Assembly (NCBI RefSeq): GCF_009017415.1
Contig: NC_092405.1
Span: 4,216,001-4,280,000 of the forward strand
Source of the DNA: Aspergillus flavus
Lineage: Eukaryota > Ascomycota > Eurotiomycetes > Eurotiales > Aspergillaceae
DNA length: 64,000 nucleotides
Direction: 5' to 3'
In this document: piece after piece, positions 35,018 through 46,959 of the stretch
How the letters are laid out: each line of letters starts with the position of its first letter
Position numbering within the stretch: position 1 is the first letter of the stretch
Position numbers and translations under genes: made by a program
The notes under the pieces: model-generated
Database searches by the model: none
Seen by the model: only the letters and a program-made list of their open reading frames with translations
Told to the model about the DNA's origin: nothing

Positions 35018-36545
35018 TCACAACTTAAACATCCTCGGGTCACGGAATACAACCTCATCTAACCACCACGCAATTATCTCATTGACCTCTTCTGGCTTCT
35101 CCCATAGCGCCCAATGAGAGGTATTGATCTGCTTGAAGGTCATATGGGGAATAGTCTTGGTCATTCCCCTACCGAGATGTGCCGGAAGAGCCGTATCGCG
35201 GAGAGCTTGGATGAATAGCACGGGAGCAGTGATACGTTTGTTAAGGATGGCAACTTCCTCTTTGTAATTGATTTCCCGGGTTCGGTACCAATTAACTAGA
35301 TGTCGCTTGTTAGTCGTTTTTAACTTTTAACTTGATTGATGAATACCAGGGTAGCGTACATGGACCATGGAAACCGTTCCTCGAGAACTCCTCCGCATAG
35401 TATTCGAGTTCCTGGAAACTTTATCAGTATAACCGACCTGGGTTTATTGGTTGAGGAATAGACTGGAAATAACTTACTTCCTCGCTTAACAACTCCGAGG
35501 GAAGTACACGCGCCAACTTATCGGGCAGAATGCCCAATTCTGCATCAAACGCCATTTCGTTTTCAGGGGTCCGCCCGCCGTACATTGCGGAGAGGAATCT
35601 TTTGATATCTTCTTTGGTTTCAACGTATTTATTCAGCTCTCCACTGATGAACTGTAGTTGGTAATAGAAATGAGGCGTTATTTTTTCTACCATGTCTTTG
35701 AGGGGAAAGTATCGCCTCGTTGGCGCGGCGTATGGTACACAGACGGTGATGATGTGTGTTACTAGTTCTGGGTGCCAGAGGGCTACACGGTATGCGAGAG
35801 CGGCGCCCCTATATACATCGAGATTTAGCAACTTTAACGTCAATGTCTAGACCGACAATTGAGGCCCGAGGAGAAGCATGTACATACCAATCATGTCCGG
35901 CGACAATGATCTTCGGAATACCAAGCTGGAACGCGAGTTCTTTGATGTCATTGGCGCAACTTTTGTGAGAATAATGATGTGGATCTTCTGGGGCGTCCTA
36001 TTATCAGCATTGTTAGCATTGTTGTATTGTCGATATACCGGGTATGGCCCCCCGGCAATTGGCGTTCTGGTGCCTACCGTCCTCCCGTATCCTAGGCAGT
36101 CTGGCGCAATGACCCTCAGACCCATATCCGTCAGCATGGGAATCTGATACCGCCATCCCATTGACAGGTCCGGGAAGCCATGAAGCTAAAATGTGAGTTA
36201 GTCTTCGGTTGTTTTCCTCTTTGTCTTGTGCGTTGTTTGCAACGACAATTTGTGATGCCAGTATTTCACGTACAAGAAAAATAGTCGCTCTACATACGCC
36301 TGTATCGGGCTCACTGTAGAGATAACCTGCGGGAACATATATCATCAGCTTTTATATCCCCCATCAACTAATAAGGTTTGGAGAATCGTATATCCAGGGA
36401 AGCAAGAACCTTAGACTCTCATATCTAGCTCAGGTTCAAGGCCCTGGAAAAAGGATATCCGCATACCATATGTCTTGCCGTTGATATCAGCGAAACGGCG
36501 CTCAACTCGGAGATCGCCGGTTACATGGATCTTATCAACGATCAT
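35018..36545 (-). CDS. Soluble epoxide hydrolase-like alpha/beta-hydrolase
   Basis: Seven exons: 36467-36545, 36274-36326, 36078-36185, 35888-35997, 35478-35808, 35360-35411 and 35018-35295, giving 336 residues. Alpha/beta-hydrolase fold with the epoxide hydrolase set: oxyanion HGFP at residues 46-49 followed by DLSMGWRYQIP; nucleophile elbow GHDWG with D116; acid D278 (QALRDTALP); and base H305 (NTSHWALWEKP). The Trp after the nucleophile (DWG) and a cap region with tyrosines (FYYQLQF) favour epoxide hydrolase over esterase, which would have serine. It converts epoxides to diols, probably in detoxification or secondary metabolism. Exon 1/2 junctions are short but all in phase. No transit peptide is seen. 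Confidence 0.9.
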
Positions 36546-37053
36546 GATTGCAACGCAAGGGCTAAATATTGTACAGTTTCACGGGTTAATGCAAGGTAAA
36601 GAAACAACGACACCCGTGAAAAGCAGAGGGAAAATTTCTTGGTCAGGTCATCCTGTGCATACCGACTTTTTCTTTTATTTATAGAGCTGTATGGAGACCC
36701 CCGCCAGCTGTCTGTCACGTGAACCAATGCTGATGTATGGAAAAATGAGGCTACAGGCTAAGGGTTGGGCACTAGTATGAGGAAATGTTGAGGGGATCTT
36801 GGAAGACTAGTCTGATGGAAGGCGTTGTCAACCGTCATATGAGAATATGATTTGTAGTGATCTTCAGAGCCAATGCCGCTAAGTCGCGGGATAATCGATA
36901 GCCTCGGTTGTGTCCGTTAATGTACGATGCCTTAGATGCAGGAGACTCCTCCCAATGATAGCTCACATACGTACATAAAAGTCGGTGTTAAGAAAAAAAT
37001 AAATAAAGAAAAAATGAGAGCCAACGAAAAACAAGTTTGGTATCGCCTAGCAT
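36546..37053. other. Epoxide hydrolase promoter and pinin gene 3' region
   Basis: About 500 bases between two minus-strand genes. The part near 36546 is the epoxide hydrolase promoter. The A-rich stretch near 36990-37015 lies just beyond the pinin-like stop codon. No ORF supported. Confidence 0.5.
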
Positions 37054-38171
37054 TCAGTAAATCACTGTATCCTCCTTATCCTCGACAACCTCGCCACCGT
37101 CATCTTCAGCGCCTCGATGGACGTCTGCGTGGTCATTATTGATAGGTATATTGTTATTATTAATAGCCGTAGCATCAGATGGAGCAGCTTCAGAGTCTCT
37201 GTTATGGTTAGTCTCAGCACCTACCGCGCCAGTCTCATGGGTTGTATCCTTGTTCTCTTTGAATTCTGCTTCGGGTTCAGGGGCTTGGTCACGGTCTTCT
37301 TGAGTAACCTCGTCTTGTTTCTTCGAAGTGTCCTCTTCGCGAGCTGGATAACGCGCCTCGAATTCTGCGACCTCCCGGGCAACTGTGGCTTCCGCTTCTT
37401 CAACCTGTTCACGTATGATCGCTTCATCTCCGGACCGAAGCTGCCATGGCTTATAGTACTGTAGAGACACTGTTAGCTGAATCCAGGGTTGTAGGCAAGA
37501 CAGGTAGACATACTAATACAGGCTCAGTTCTTGTCTTCAGAAAATGGGACATTGCCAGTAGATTCGAGTGTCGCGTGCGCATCTGTAAATGATCATCCGC
37601 TTGTCAGCCCTGAACTAAAGAGCAGATGAATATCCCAATCCAAGGGAACCTACCGATTCCTCTTCATAGAGTCTCTGCTCCTTCTTCCGGATAGCGATCC
37701 GTTCCTCCCGTCTCTTCTTCTTCAACTCGCCATACTCTTCATCCTGCAGCTTAAGCTTATCCTGTTGTCTCCGCTCAATATCCGCACGCCGCTTCTGAGC
37801 CGCCGAAGTCGAGCTCTGCGAAAGCGTCCCCAGTAAAGCACCGAATAGACGTTGTCCACGCTTGCGTTCCTCCTCACGTCCACCTCGGCCGGGTCTCCGT
37901 TCCGGCTTGCGTTCCGCTCCATCTGGAGAAGATTGTTTGCGCTCCGCAGGTGATCGGTCGCCCGTGTGATCTTGTTGTGAGCTAAGGCGACGGCGTTTGC
38001 TCTCCGAGTCGGCTTCTGCAACGGAATTCCTTCGCTTCAAACCAGCATCCGGGGATGGGGGGAGGTTGTCCTGTTCGGGCAGTACAACTGCCGATGCGAG
38101 TGTCCTACTCATGTACACTGTCAGCAGCTGTCTCGGAACTGTATAGATTTGACCGCTTACCCTTCAGCCAT
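37054..38171 (-). CDS. Pinin/SDK/MemA domain protein (splicing-associated)
   Basis: Four exons: 38161-38171, 37654-38104, 37514-37582 and 37054-37458, giving 311 residues. Pinin-family proteins associate with the exon junction complex (PSAP) and spliceosomes in the nucleus. The conserved domain spans about residues 90-190: GQRLFGALLGTLSQS, KRRADIERRQQDKL, a charged coiled coil EYGELKKKRREERIAIRKKE, then NLLAMSHFLKTRTEP and YYKPW. The N-terminus is Ser/Arg-rich and the C-terminal 110 residues are acidic and Asn-rich. The first exon is only 11 bases (MAEG, split codon), which hides the start from simple ORF calls; it was found by phase and by the domain. Head to head with rds3. Confidence 0.88.
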
Positions 38172-38628
38172 ATCTGTCTGTTTCAAAGAAGTGAAACGCG
38201 CCCCAACACAAACACGCTAAAATAGGTGGGGAATAACAAGTGGATGGTATCGGCTATCGATTATACGGTAAGTATGAAATAGACGGTGTAGACAAACTGC
38301 GGTAAAGCCGACTACTCAGATCTGCAGAATCAATCCTATGAAAACTACTCGGTATCGCGATATGAACGGGCGGGCCTCCCGTGTCCTGTCTACGCACGGA
38401 CCACATTCCTGATATGGAGAGTTCCGCATGGAAACTTCTTCCCTTTCCTTCGTCTTCTCCAACGCCTTCGGTCAGATTCATAACTTCCTCTGTCCTACAA
38501 CGCTTGCTAGACCTTTACAAATCGTTGCAATTGAGGTTTTCTTCGCGAGCAATATTCCTCACTCAGAGTTTCTCCATTCGCTGTTAACCACTTGAGCTTT
38601 TACATTTGTCACGTCCTTTTAAGTCGCC
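38172..38628. promoter_or_regulatory. Shared bidirectional promoter, pinin-like gene and rds3
   Basis: 457 bases separate the start codons of two divergently transcribed splicing-factor genes. There is no ORF. A pyrimidine-rich stretch on the plus strand at about 38436-38480 precedes the rds3 start. Co-regulation is inferred from geometry only. Confidence 0.55.
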
Positions 38629-38955
38629 ATGTCTCGCCATCACCCCGATCTCGTTATGTGCCGCAAGCAGCCGGGAATCTCTATCGGTCGACTGTGCGAC
38701 AAGTGCGACGGTAAATGCCCCGTGTGCGATTCCTACGTGCGCCCCACGACTCTCGTTCGGATCTGCGATGAGTGCTCTTTCGGCAACTACCAGAACAAGT
38801 GTATCGTTTGCGGTGGCGAGGGAATCAGTGATGCTTTCTACTGCTTTGAATGTACGCGATTAGAGAAGGATCGAGACGGTTGTCCGAAGATTATAAACCT
38901 GGGAAGTTCGAGGACGGACTTATTTTACCAAAAGAAAAGTTTTCGAAATCATTGA
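38629..38955 (+). CDS. rds3: Rds3/PHF5A, SF3b subunit of the U2 snRNP
   Basis: A single exon of 108 residues, the usual length. Rds3/PHF5A is a small zinc-knot protein inside SF3b that helps SF3B1 grip the intron branch adenosine. It is nearly all recognisable: [67 protein letters not shown] and the tail [19 protein letters not shown]. Thirteen cysteines form the zinc clusters. Absence of introns is notable next to intron-rich neighbours. Start at the only suitable ATG. Confidence 0.98.
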   Translation: MSRHHPDLVMCRKQPGISIGRLCDKCDGKCPVCDSYVRPTTLVRICDECSFGNYQNKCIVCGGEGISDAFYCFECTRLEKDRDGCPKIINLGSSRTDLFYQKKSFRNH

Positions 38956-39167
38956 CCCCGCGCGATGGTTACTTTCACCGCTTGTTGGTAGTGTCCGGTT
39001 CGAGTCTATGGTGGAATCGACTATTCCGTGTTCTACGGTCCTGCCCCTTGCTAGAGCGATACGCCAAGGATTCCGCTGTGTCGGGCAACTCCAAAAGATA
39101 ACTTAATTACAGAAGAAGAGAGATGATGGAGAAATAGCAATCTAGGGGGCTGGAAGATAGCCCCGCT

Positions 39168-40465
39168 CTACCTGCCGGGTCTTCTCGGTCTTGCGAATCC
39201 ACGGTTGAGTCCGTCGTTTTGTGGCGGGCTCACTTCCTCCTGCAGCCTGTCGCCTGTGATCTCGTCTGGCGAAGATGCTTCGATCTGCACATTCATCGTT
39301 AAACTTGCCTCAATCAAACATCTACTCACGACATGAATTCGTACCTTCTTAGAAATCTTCAGGCCTTGGTCCTCGGCCAGTTGGAGGGCGTACATCCGGG
39401 AACTAGCATATAGCATACGTTCCTTGATCGACGAACCTGACGGGCAAGTATAGACGAAGATTACCACGTCAGTGTCGGGATAATGATAAAATGTATAACG
39501 TGGGGAAGATGAGGAGATGTGCGACTCGACGGAGCTAGGAACAGTCCCGTTCTCTACCCCAGCAAGGACGAATGTCTCCTTTGGAATATCAATGGCCTGT
39601 ATTTAGGGGAAAGTAGAGTTAGCACTCAATCAAAGCCTTCACCAAGTCGGAATTTCTTCGCCCTTCACATGTACTTACCAGCTGCACCAAGTCACCCGGC
39701 TGCAGACTTGCCAAAGCATTCTTCGCCTCGTCATCCACAGGCATCTTGTACTGCAAGCTGGATGGTGCTCCGATGCCACCATTTCTTCTAGCAAAGGAAC
39801 CCCCGATTCCGATGTCCCTACCGGGGGTGCCACTTCTCGCCTCATCCTCGGCTCTCCGGACGGCTTCCAACTCCCGCTCTTTCTCACCCATCAGCTCCTC
39901 GCGCTGAGAACGGCTCTTGCTAGAGTCGTTCTTCTCGGCATCTCTCTCCTTCCATGCCTCCTGGCCCACAACTTCATCCTCTTCAGTCGCGAAGACAGTC
40001 GAGGCAAACTTCTCGCTGCCTAGTTCCCTAACCAGCGTCGCACGGGTAGAGGCGAAAAGAGTCTTGGCGCGCACCGGAGCATTGGAGGGGATGTAGGTCA
40101 AGGCAACGAGAGACGAAGACCCCGACTCCGGACGACGAAGAAGAAGGTAGATGGGGGTTTTCGGCTGAAGGACGGAGGAGAGCTGGGAGAGAGAGGGGTA
40201 GAAGGCACCCGGAGAGGAGAAGGGGATTGGCGAAAGGGGAGTCAGACTCTCAGCGGTGATATTCACCGGGAGGCAGAAGATTGATGAGTCCGAGGCGAAG
40301 TTATTGAAGGCATCATGTAGCTCCGAGGAGACTAATCAATATAAATGATTGTTAGTGTCTCCTGTGCATACTTCGGTCCAGTAGAGAGCCGCGGGGCACG
40401 CTTTATGGTGATCATAGTATGCAGACCCTGCAGTATGGCTGCTTACCCGAAATTCCTGACTGCAT
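39168..40465 (-). CDS. twf1: Twinfilin, actin-monomer binding protein with two ADF-H domains
   Basis: Four exons: 40447-40465, 39679-40331, 39345-39596 and 39168-39284, giving 346 residues. Twinfilin sequesters ADP-actin monomers and caps filament barbed ends at cortical actin patches. The start MQSGISVSSELHDAFNNFAS and the following LTYIPSNAPVRAKTLFASTRA belong to the first ADF-H domain. The second domain includes DTDVVIFVYTCPSG and SSIKERMLYASSRM, the conserved actin-binding helix start. The C-terminal tail ends GFARPRRPGR, matching the basic capping-protein/PIP2-binding tail of the family. A 19-base first exon carries the ATG. The linker between domains has a charged EKERELEAVRRAEDEA segment. 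Confidence 0.92.
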
Positions 40466-40962
40466 TTTCAACGAACACCAGCCGTAGCCTGCTCTCTTGT
40501 GTAGATGAGACTTGTCAACCGGGCTGCGGCGTTGTTTGTTGTTCTGGAGTCTGCTGAGGGGAAGTCAGAAGCGGTGTGCTTGGACAAGTGGGGTCTTAGC
40601 GTTGGTCTTAGTTTCAAGGTCCTTCGTGGGAGTCTACGGCGACATTTACCTATCCTATTTTACAAACAATTGGTCTTAACTCATTCGATTCAAGGCAACC
40701 TGGTCCTGAATTTGTCTAATATCTTCAATTATTGAACATAGGAAAAGGTATAACAACGAAACTAACAGAAGAAGAAAAAAGAACTATGTACAGTCCACGC
40801 TATAGGATCAGATCTGAACGGCCGTCAAAAAGCCCAGAAGATAACGACGATGATATGTACTGATGATGCAGAGATCGCATTGCAATCGAAAACGCCACCA
40901 TGCTCATGGTATCAAATGCTTTCGAGAACACGCCGCGGCCACTCCCTCCAGGGGTGCCAAAT
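40466..40962. other. Twinfilin promoter and acuL 3' region
   Basis: About 500 bases between two tandem minus-strand genes. No supported ORF. Confidence 0.5.
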
Positions 40963-42191
40963 TTACTCCTCGAATTTGCCTCCCACGAAGGCCCAGTTGG
41001 ACCTCTCCAGCTTGCCTCTGAGGAATTCGTACACGGTGAAGGTGACGGCCTGACCAGGAGCCACTCTCATCACACGAGGTGTGATACCCTTGTAGAAAGC
41101 ACGTGCACCTTCTTGCTTGAACATATCGTTGGCGATGGCCATGATACGTGATACAGCTGATTGGCCGGGCTCGGCGCGGGTCTTCTGCAGTCTCGTCTTG
41201 ATTGTGTCGATGGGGGCGTTGGAGAAGGGACCGACGGCACCAGAGATCAATCCGATCACGGTCGTCTGGTAAGATGGGAGCTGGGTATCGGCGTACTCGG
41301 GCTGCCATCTCTGGAGCGCAGCCTTCAGCTCGCTGTATGCAGTGAAGTTGGCGGCCTGGTTTGTTCCCTGTCGGAGGGCTGTCAGGGAGACACCACGGTA
41401 AAGAGCGATGAACCCTTCTTCCTTGATCACGGTGAAAAGTGCATGCGGGGCACTGCGGTACTTGGGCGCATCAAGAGGATCGGCCAAACTATGATACTGT
41501 GCTTGCAGACGAATCTTGACGACTTCCATAGGGTTGACGACCGCCACAGCTTCGGTGACACCAGCAGATAGACCGGCTGTTTGAATGAATCTTGTCAGTT
41601 TTTTCGGGCAGTAGAACACGAGGTGATGTGCATAAACTCACCAAGGAAAGTTGCTTTGCTTGTGACATGTCCTGTCTCCTTGTCCGCAAGCATTTGCTTG
41701 TACCACTCATAGGAGGTGAAACGGATTGCCATTTTCGGAATGATACCTCCCAGGACAGCTCCTAGACCCTTATAGAGACCCAGAGCAGTCTCCTTCTTCA
41801 CAATCTCAACACCAGTGGCAACAAACCCGCGGGGTTTTACCTATATGGCGGAAACGCTATTAGCTGAGGTAGAGGGTGCATGGTGGAAGTCAAAACTTAC
41901 ACCCGGGGCTCTGGCGCGCCGCGAAAGCTGCATCCGGACCTTAACGGTATCTAACCATGACAGTGAGCCATTGCCTCTCAATAAATCTCGAATTGGATGT
42001 TCCCGTACCTAGAGGATGACATACGAGCGCCTCCATCATTCCGGCACCACCACCAGCTGTTTCACAGGTTAGCACGTGCGACCTTTTAGTTGGACAAAAT
42101 GAGCCCTACCGATCAAGTTCACAGCCGCAGAAGCCGGCTTCTTGCCATTGCCATTGCCATTGCCATTGCCTTGCGCACTCTTCGTCGACAT
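40963..42191 (-). CDS. acuL: Mitochondrial succinate-fumarate carrier (AcuL/Sfc1 type)
   Basis: Five exons: 42110-42191, 42009-42056, 41901-41950, 41642-41840 and 40963-41576, giving 330 residues. A mitochondrial carrier family protein with three repeats, each with the PxD/ExxK/R signature: HPLDTVKVRMQL, NPMEVVKIRLQAQ and APIDTIKTRLQK. Sequence such as GAGMMEALVCHPLDT, PKMAIRFTSYEWYKQ and RQGTNQAANFTAYSE identifies the succinate/fumarate subgroup that exports cytosolic succinate from the glyoxylate pathway into mitochondria, needed for growth on acetate and fatty acids. In Aspergillus the acuL gene is acetate-induced and glucose-repressed; a CTGGGG CreA-type site at 42547-42552 is compatible. 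The N-terminus contains a (Gly-Asn)n run encoded by a hexanucleotide repeat. Confidence 0.93.
42143..42170. repeat. TGCCAT hexanucleotide tandem repeat inside acuL exon 1
   Basis: 4.7 perfect units of TGCCAT on the plus strand, encoding Gly-Asn repeats on the minus strand. Length changes would be in frame. Confidence 0.9.
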
Positions 42192-45100
42192 GGTGGGCGA
42201 TTGTGTTTGTGCAATTATTGAATTGTTATCGAGTCAATTGAGGTGCGACACCCTTCCAATGAGGGGGTATAGTTGTCTAGGTCAATGCGACGGTATGGGG
42301 AGAACAACAGCACGCAGAAGGAAGAAGGACTGAAGATAAAGGAGGTCGAGAGGAAGAATGACTCAATCGTCAATCGAGCGCCAGGGATGACTTTTTTTTC
42401 TTAAAGAAAAGAATATCGACGATATCGGACCTTCACAGGTTGACCTTTAAAATACGGGGAGTTACGGAAGTATAGCCACTACGTCCCTCGGCACAACTGA
42501 CACAGGGTATTTAAATTGGTGGATAGAGAAAGGGGGGCCACACACTCTGGGGTTAAAAGGATTTAGAAATAACAATAGATAATTTTCGGGAATGGGGATC
42601 ATTAAACGGGCTCGGGTCAAGTGGCGGCTTTCTTTTTAGGCTTCTTGTTACAGCGAACCGGCCGTGGAGGAGCTCTGACGGGGAAGCGGAGGCAAGCTCT
42701 CTGGACGAGCGGAAGATACCCGCGATTCAACCGAATCACCACTAAACGGATTCGCGGAGAGAAGAGAGTCCAAGCGACAAGGTAGAGGCGGAATAAAGTA
42801 CAATCGACAATCCTTCTTGGGCTATTTTATAGATATGCTTTCTTTCTCTCATCCCCCCGTTGGTCGTGCCCTCCTACAAAGCCTGCCAGACACATATAGT
42901 ACGTGAAGATGTCATCCCGAGGCATCGGATAATGACTAGAAGCAACTTCTTCCGCAGTTCGCTGTCAAGCCAAGTGCGGTTCCCCCAGAGTGTGACCTCA
43001 TCACCCTGCACCAATGACACGACGGAACCAACCCTAATGTCTTCAGCCAGTCAGTCCTTCACATGCTGAACGAGACCTTCTGGCCACTGATAATTAACCT
43101 GCCGTCGTCACCTGGCAGGATCAGTGACTTAAGTGTGCCTTTTGGCTCCAGAAATGCTTGTGATTGATACCTTACCAAGTACTACTAGTAAGACAACCTG
43201 GGGTTGGAGTCTCGTGACTAAACCCCGTACTAAAGCCATCGTCACGGGAGATGTCGGGCCAAGACGAGAGCTTCGTTCAGCCGAGGCTTTTACCCTTCTC
43301 AGTTCTTATCCGACGGGGCTCCTACTATGTCTCTCATACCTTGAAGGCCAGGCCACCAGGTACCAAGAATTAAAGTCTCTCTGCATTAGTGAACTGGTCG
43401 ATCAGGAGGGGTAGGTATTTTTCAGGGCCAGAAGGCTTCAAGGATAAGATTTCCTTGCTTCTTCGTGATCTCTTCTTCTTCGGGGGGTAAAATTGAAGCG
43501 GCTGTAGATTTATTTCGTCAGCCCTGTCGCGGTACATGTTTTATCCCCGCCTCCTGACTATTTATCCCTTGCGATCTATACGACTTTGATGGATCTACGG
43601 TCCCAAGACTTTCACGTTTCAGGGTCGACACAGAATTGTTTATACAACTTTCACATGAAAGTTGAATGCATTGTAGCATATGATTACTCTGCATTGTTCG
43701 TGTTCTCATAGCACCTTTCATCATTTTCATGGGAAGTTGATTATTCACTGATGGTATGCTAGAACGGAGCTCCAGCTCCATGTATACCTCTAACGATCCC
43801 TGCGATATGTAGCTGCAGGGTCAGGTTCAAGCAGTGATTGGAATGGGCAGCTAAATGCAATCCCATCCCAGCCCAGGATAACATGGATATGGAAATATCA
43901 GGTACATTAATTAGGGGCCTGAAAGCCACGAATCTTAGGCACCGTATTAAACCAGGCAGCTAGTGCTTTCATCATGGCAGACCAGCCCTACTGAACTATC
44001 AGACATGAGAATGGGAAATCATGAGTCCAAGTTACCAGTGCTTAGCGCCGTTCGTATAGTTGAGATTCGCATTCGAGACTTTCAGCTGGATATCAGATTT
44101 TACACTACCTTAAACTATCTTCACACTAACCAACCTGCACACAAGGGCCAAATGCCACGTTAAGGGGCTGGTACCTCTCAATCAACCCAATGTAAACCCT
44201 GACAGTCAATATGAACCCCTGTCTCCGCATACCTTATCTTCAGAACGAGTCAATACGAAACCGGCAATGACTGGGCAGCCAGCACACACGGCCCGTAACC
44301 AGTAGATTCCCAATCCAACCCTCCTCATCGGGATCGGCATCGTCGACATCCTGGCCTACTAGGTACTTCCCGAACGTCGCCAAAAACGACGGCGTTATCC
44401 GATCCGATTGTATCATTCTCTACGGCGCATTGGCGTTCTTCTTCTTCGGCTCGGGATTCAGCCTCTTGCCCCAGAAACACCTTCACTAACTGAATCCCCG
44501 CCCAGGCTATCTCGGTTCTCGTCGTTCTGAGCTTGTTCCTGGCCGTCGTCTATGTTATTTATGTTGCTAATCCGTACGATCTCATTGCCCAGGCCGTGTT
44601 GGCAGGATATGTCTGACTATCACATCACATAGAGTGATGGAAAGGACACAGCAGCGCTAGTGGAAGTGTTGATTGCGAATTTGCCGAGTCCGTTCAGCAC
44701 GGCTAGTTGAACTGTTGCTCATATTCCGAATACGGCTGAATTCAAGCCCTGAAGGTCTGGCTGGGATAATCTATCATATATGTACAAGGATGTGTTTAAG
44801 CAATTGGGTCTCAGCATGCTCCTACACTTAGCATTAAGAGCTAGTACGGTGGACATAGCCCCCACAAAACGGCGAGCGTTCTGGGGAAAATCATCTGTTC
44901 CGAAGATCGGGTCTGTATTGTATGTTTGCTTCTGTTATCTATCTCCGTACTCCGTACAGTAAACGCCATACCGGATTGTATTCTCTACCTCATATCTCTA
45001 ACTAGCCAGTATAATGATAGATTCCGGGCTGCGGTCTACTCCAGTCTTGGTGGACTCCGAGGGAGAAGACTATTGTTGTGTGTTTCTGTTCGGGTTTGGG

Positions 45101-45588
45101 GATCTTGTTGTTGTACGCTATGTGGATGCCGGTTGACTTGTATGTTAAAGCGAGGACGTCCGTGCCGGATTTGATGTGTAGAATTGAGCAGATATGTGGT
45201 GCACATTGTTTTGTGTAATTGTTTCGGCGGTGGAGTGCTATTCGGGGTGGAAAGGAGGGTGTCGACGGTTGTGAGGTCTGCTTTGGCAAAGATGAAGTGA
45301 CGAGTGCTGGTGATATAGTGAACTTTTTAGGAAAGATCAGGCATGGACGGACAGTGGTGAGTCGTTTTTATTTCGATAGATTAATTTTGAAGTCGTGGTT
45401 ATTGTCTTATAAATCTGTTCGGAATCGCATGTAAGTCTTGTAGGTAAATTTACAAAGGAGAAGAAATAATCCTATATAACATCGGCGGAGAAATCCAGTC
45501 TAGGTTTCCACCAGACGCCCGTATGAACGCTCATGTTTAGCCCGTAGGGCAGCGACCATGGGTAATAGAAAAAACTAAAAATGTGCAC
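42192..45588. other. Gene-poor interval, 3.4 kb
   Basis: The first 600-700 bases are the acuL promoter. The remainder holds no intact gene; a membrane-protein-like relic is described separately at 44310-44625. One GTACTCCGTAC word at 44947-44957. Frames 43133-43414 and 45002-45289 show no conserved features. Confidence 0.45.
44310..44625 (+). pseudogene. Possible relic of a membrane protein gene
   Basis: Codon-biased, GC-richer sequence encodes hydrophobic segments: LIGIGIVDILAY (then TAG), CIILYGALAFFFFGSGFSLL in a second frame, then, after a textbook intron end (branch CTAAC at 44487 and CCCAG at 44514), AISVLVVLSLFLAVVYVIYV followed by ANPYDLIAQAVLAGY. The pieces look like membrane helices of one protein, but frames do not join and no start is seen. 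Family unknown. Confidence 0.3.
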
Positions 45589-46959
45589 CTAAATGTAGCT
45601 CACTTTCACACCCATTCCGACGGTTCCCTTGACTTTCTGCCATCCAGCTCCGGTGATTCTTCGGAGCCGTTCCCGCACGCCTTGCCTGCTCAGAGCCACC
45701 AAGAGCCCCAGCAAGAATAACAGCGTCCGGGCGAATGACATCGGGTTGCCGGCGACCGTCTTCGAGATATATCGCAACAGATTGCGTAATACGTTTGCCA
45801 ACGCTCGCGTTTGTCCGGGCCGGGATACAGGCTTCTCCGGTCTCTTCTTCGAACCAGTGGGCGAAAGAGTATTGGTTCGATTGGACGACGAATTAGCCTT
45901 GCTACCGGATTGCTTCTCGCCCTTCCCTCTGCTCTTGACACTCCCGTTCGGGTTGGTCTTCTCAATGCCGTAATCCACCTCACTGTTATCGCGGGTATGT
46001 CCCTTCTGAGAGTGCTGAGCAGCAGCGGCCTCTTCCTCTGCTCTTTGGCGTTCCGCTTCCTGCATTTCTCTCTCTAGCTGGGCGTCCTTCTCCCGCTGAA
46101 GGGCTGCAGCGCGCAGTTCGCCCTGCTCCCTCTCTTCCTTGAGCCCGTCGAGAGTTTGCAAGAACATCTCTTTTCGCTCTTCATCGAGGACCTCACTAAA
46201 GTTGATGAATTCACTTGCATAGTCCCATTCTTCGTTCCTAGGAAGAACATGGAGGGTGAAAAGCTCAATTATCCTAACTCGAGAGGTCAGATCCCTCGGC
46301 GTGTCGGTGCCGCCATTAACTCGGGCCTTAGATTGTTGACTGGGAGAGTTCTGCATATGCTCGGCAATGTCCAGATTTGGTTGACCATATGATGATAGGT
46401 AGTGCTCGAGTCGCTGCTGATTGAGCTTCTGGGAAGGAGAATGGTTCAGTAGCAATGTCGCTCTGCCCCATAGTTAGTCACAATTGAACCAGACATAAAC
46501 CGAGGTGAGGGTTACTAACAAATTATATACGACTTCCGCATCGACTGAGCCCTCGCGGCCTTTATAACCCGTCTGAACAACTGTCTCCCAGATTTCGCCT
46601 TCGCGCACTTTGGTGGAGATAGCCTTCCACTCTTTCTGGCCGAACGTTGCTTTCCCTTCCTCGGGTCCAAGATCAAGTATGGCGCTCAGCAGTGTGATGT
46701 ATAGATTCCAAACTTTGATCCTCACCGAAGCTTGAGCCATAGCAATCGGCGGTAGTGACTCGTTACCGTTGGCATATTGGTCGTCATTTGTCTGACTGGT
46801 TGTGAGGATGGGTTCAAGAGTGGTAAGCGTTTCTTGTAACCGACGAGTTAAATAGAGCTGAGAAGCTTTCTTGTAGGTTTTTGAGCAGATCTTCGAAGGC
46901 GAAAGGGACGATGCGGAGGTCGAGAGTTGCGACTGCGACACGGAATCGTCGGCGGCCAT
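45589..46959 (-). CDS. pex26: Pex26-like tail-anchored peroxin
   Basis: Two exons, 46520-46959 and 45589-46462, joined in phase 2; 437 residues. Fungal Pex26 anchors the AAA ATPases Pex1/Pex6 to the peroxisome for receptor recycling. The N-terminal helical domain reads SKTYKKASQLYLTRRLQETL and VRIKVWNLYITLLSAILDLG, followed by a lobe with IIELFTLHVLPRNEEWDYA. A charged coiled coil (EREMQEAERQRAEEEAAAAQ) leads to one hydrophobic segment at about residues 389-404 (FARTLLFLLGLLVAL) and a 33-residue basic tail, the topology of a tail-anchored peroxisomal protein. The family call rests on this layout and remembered similarity, so it is less certain than the gene itself. Divergent from the PARN-like gene. 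Confidence 0.72.
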
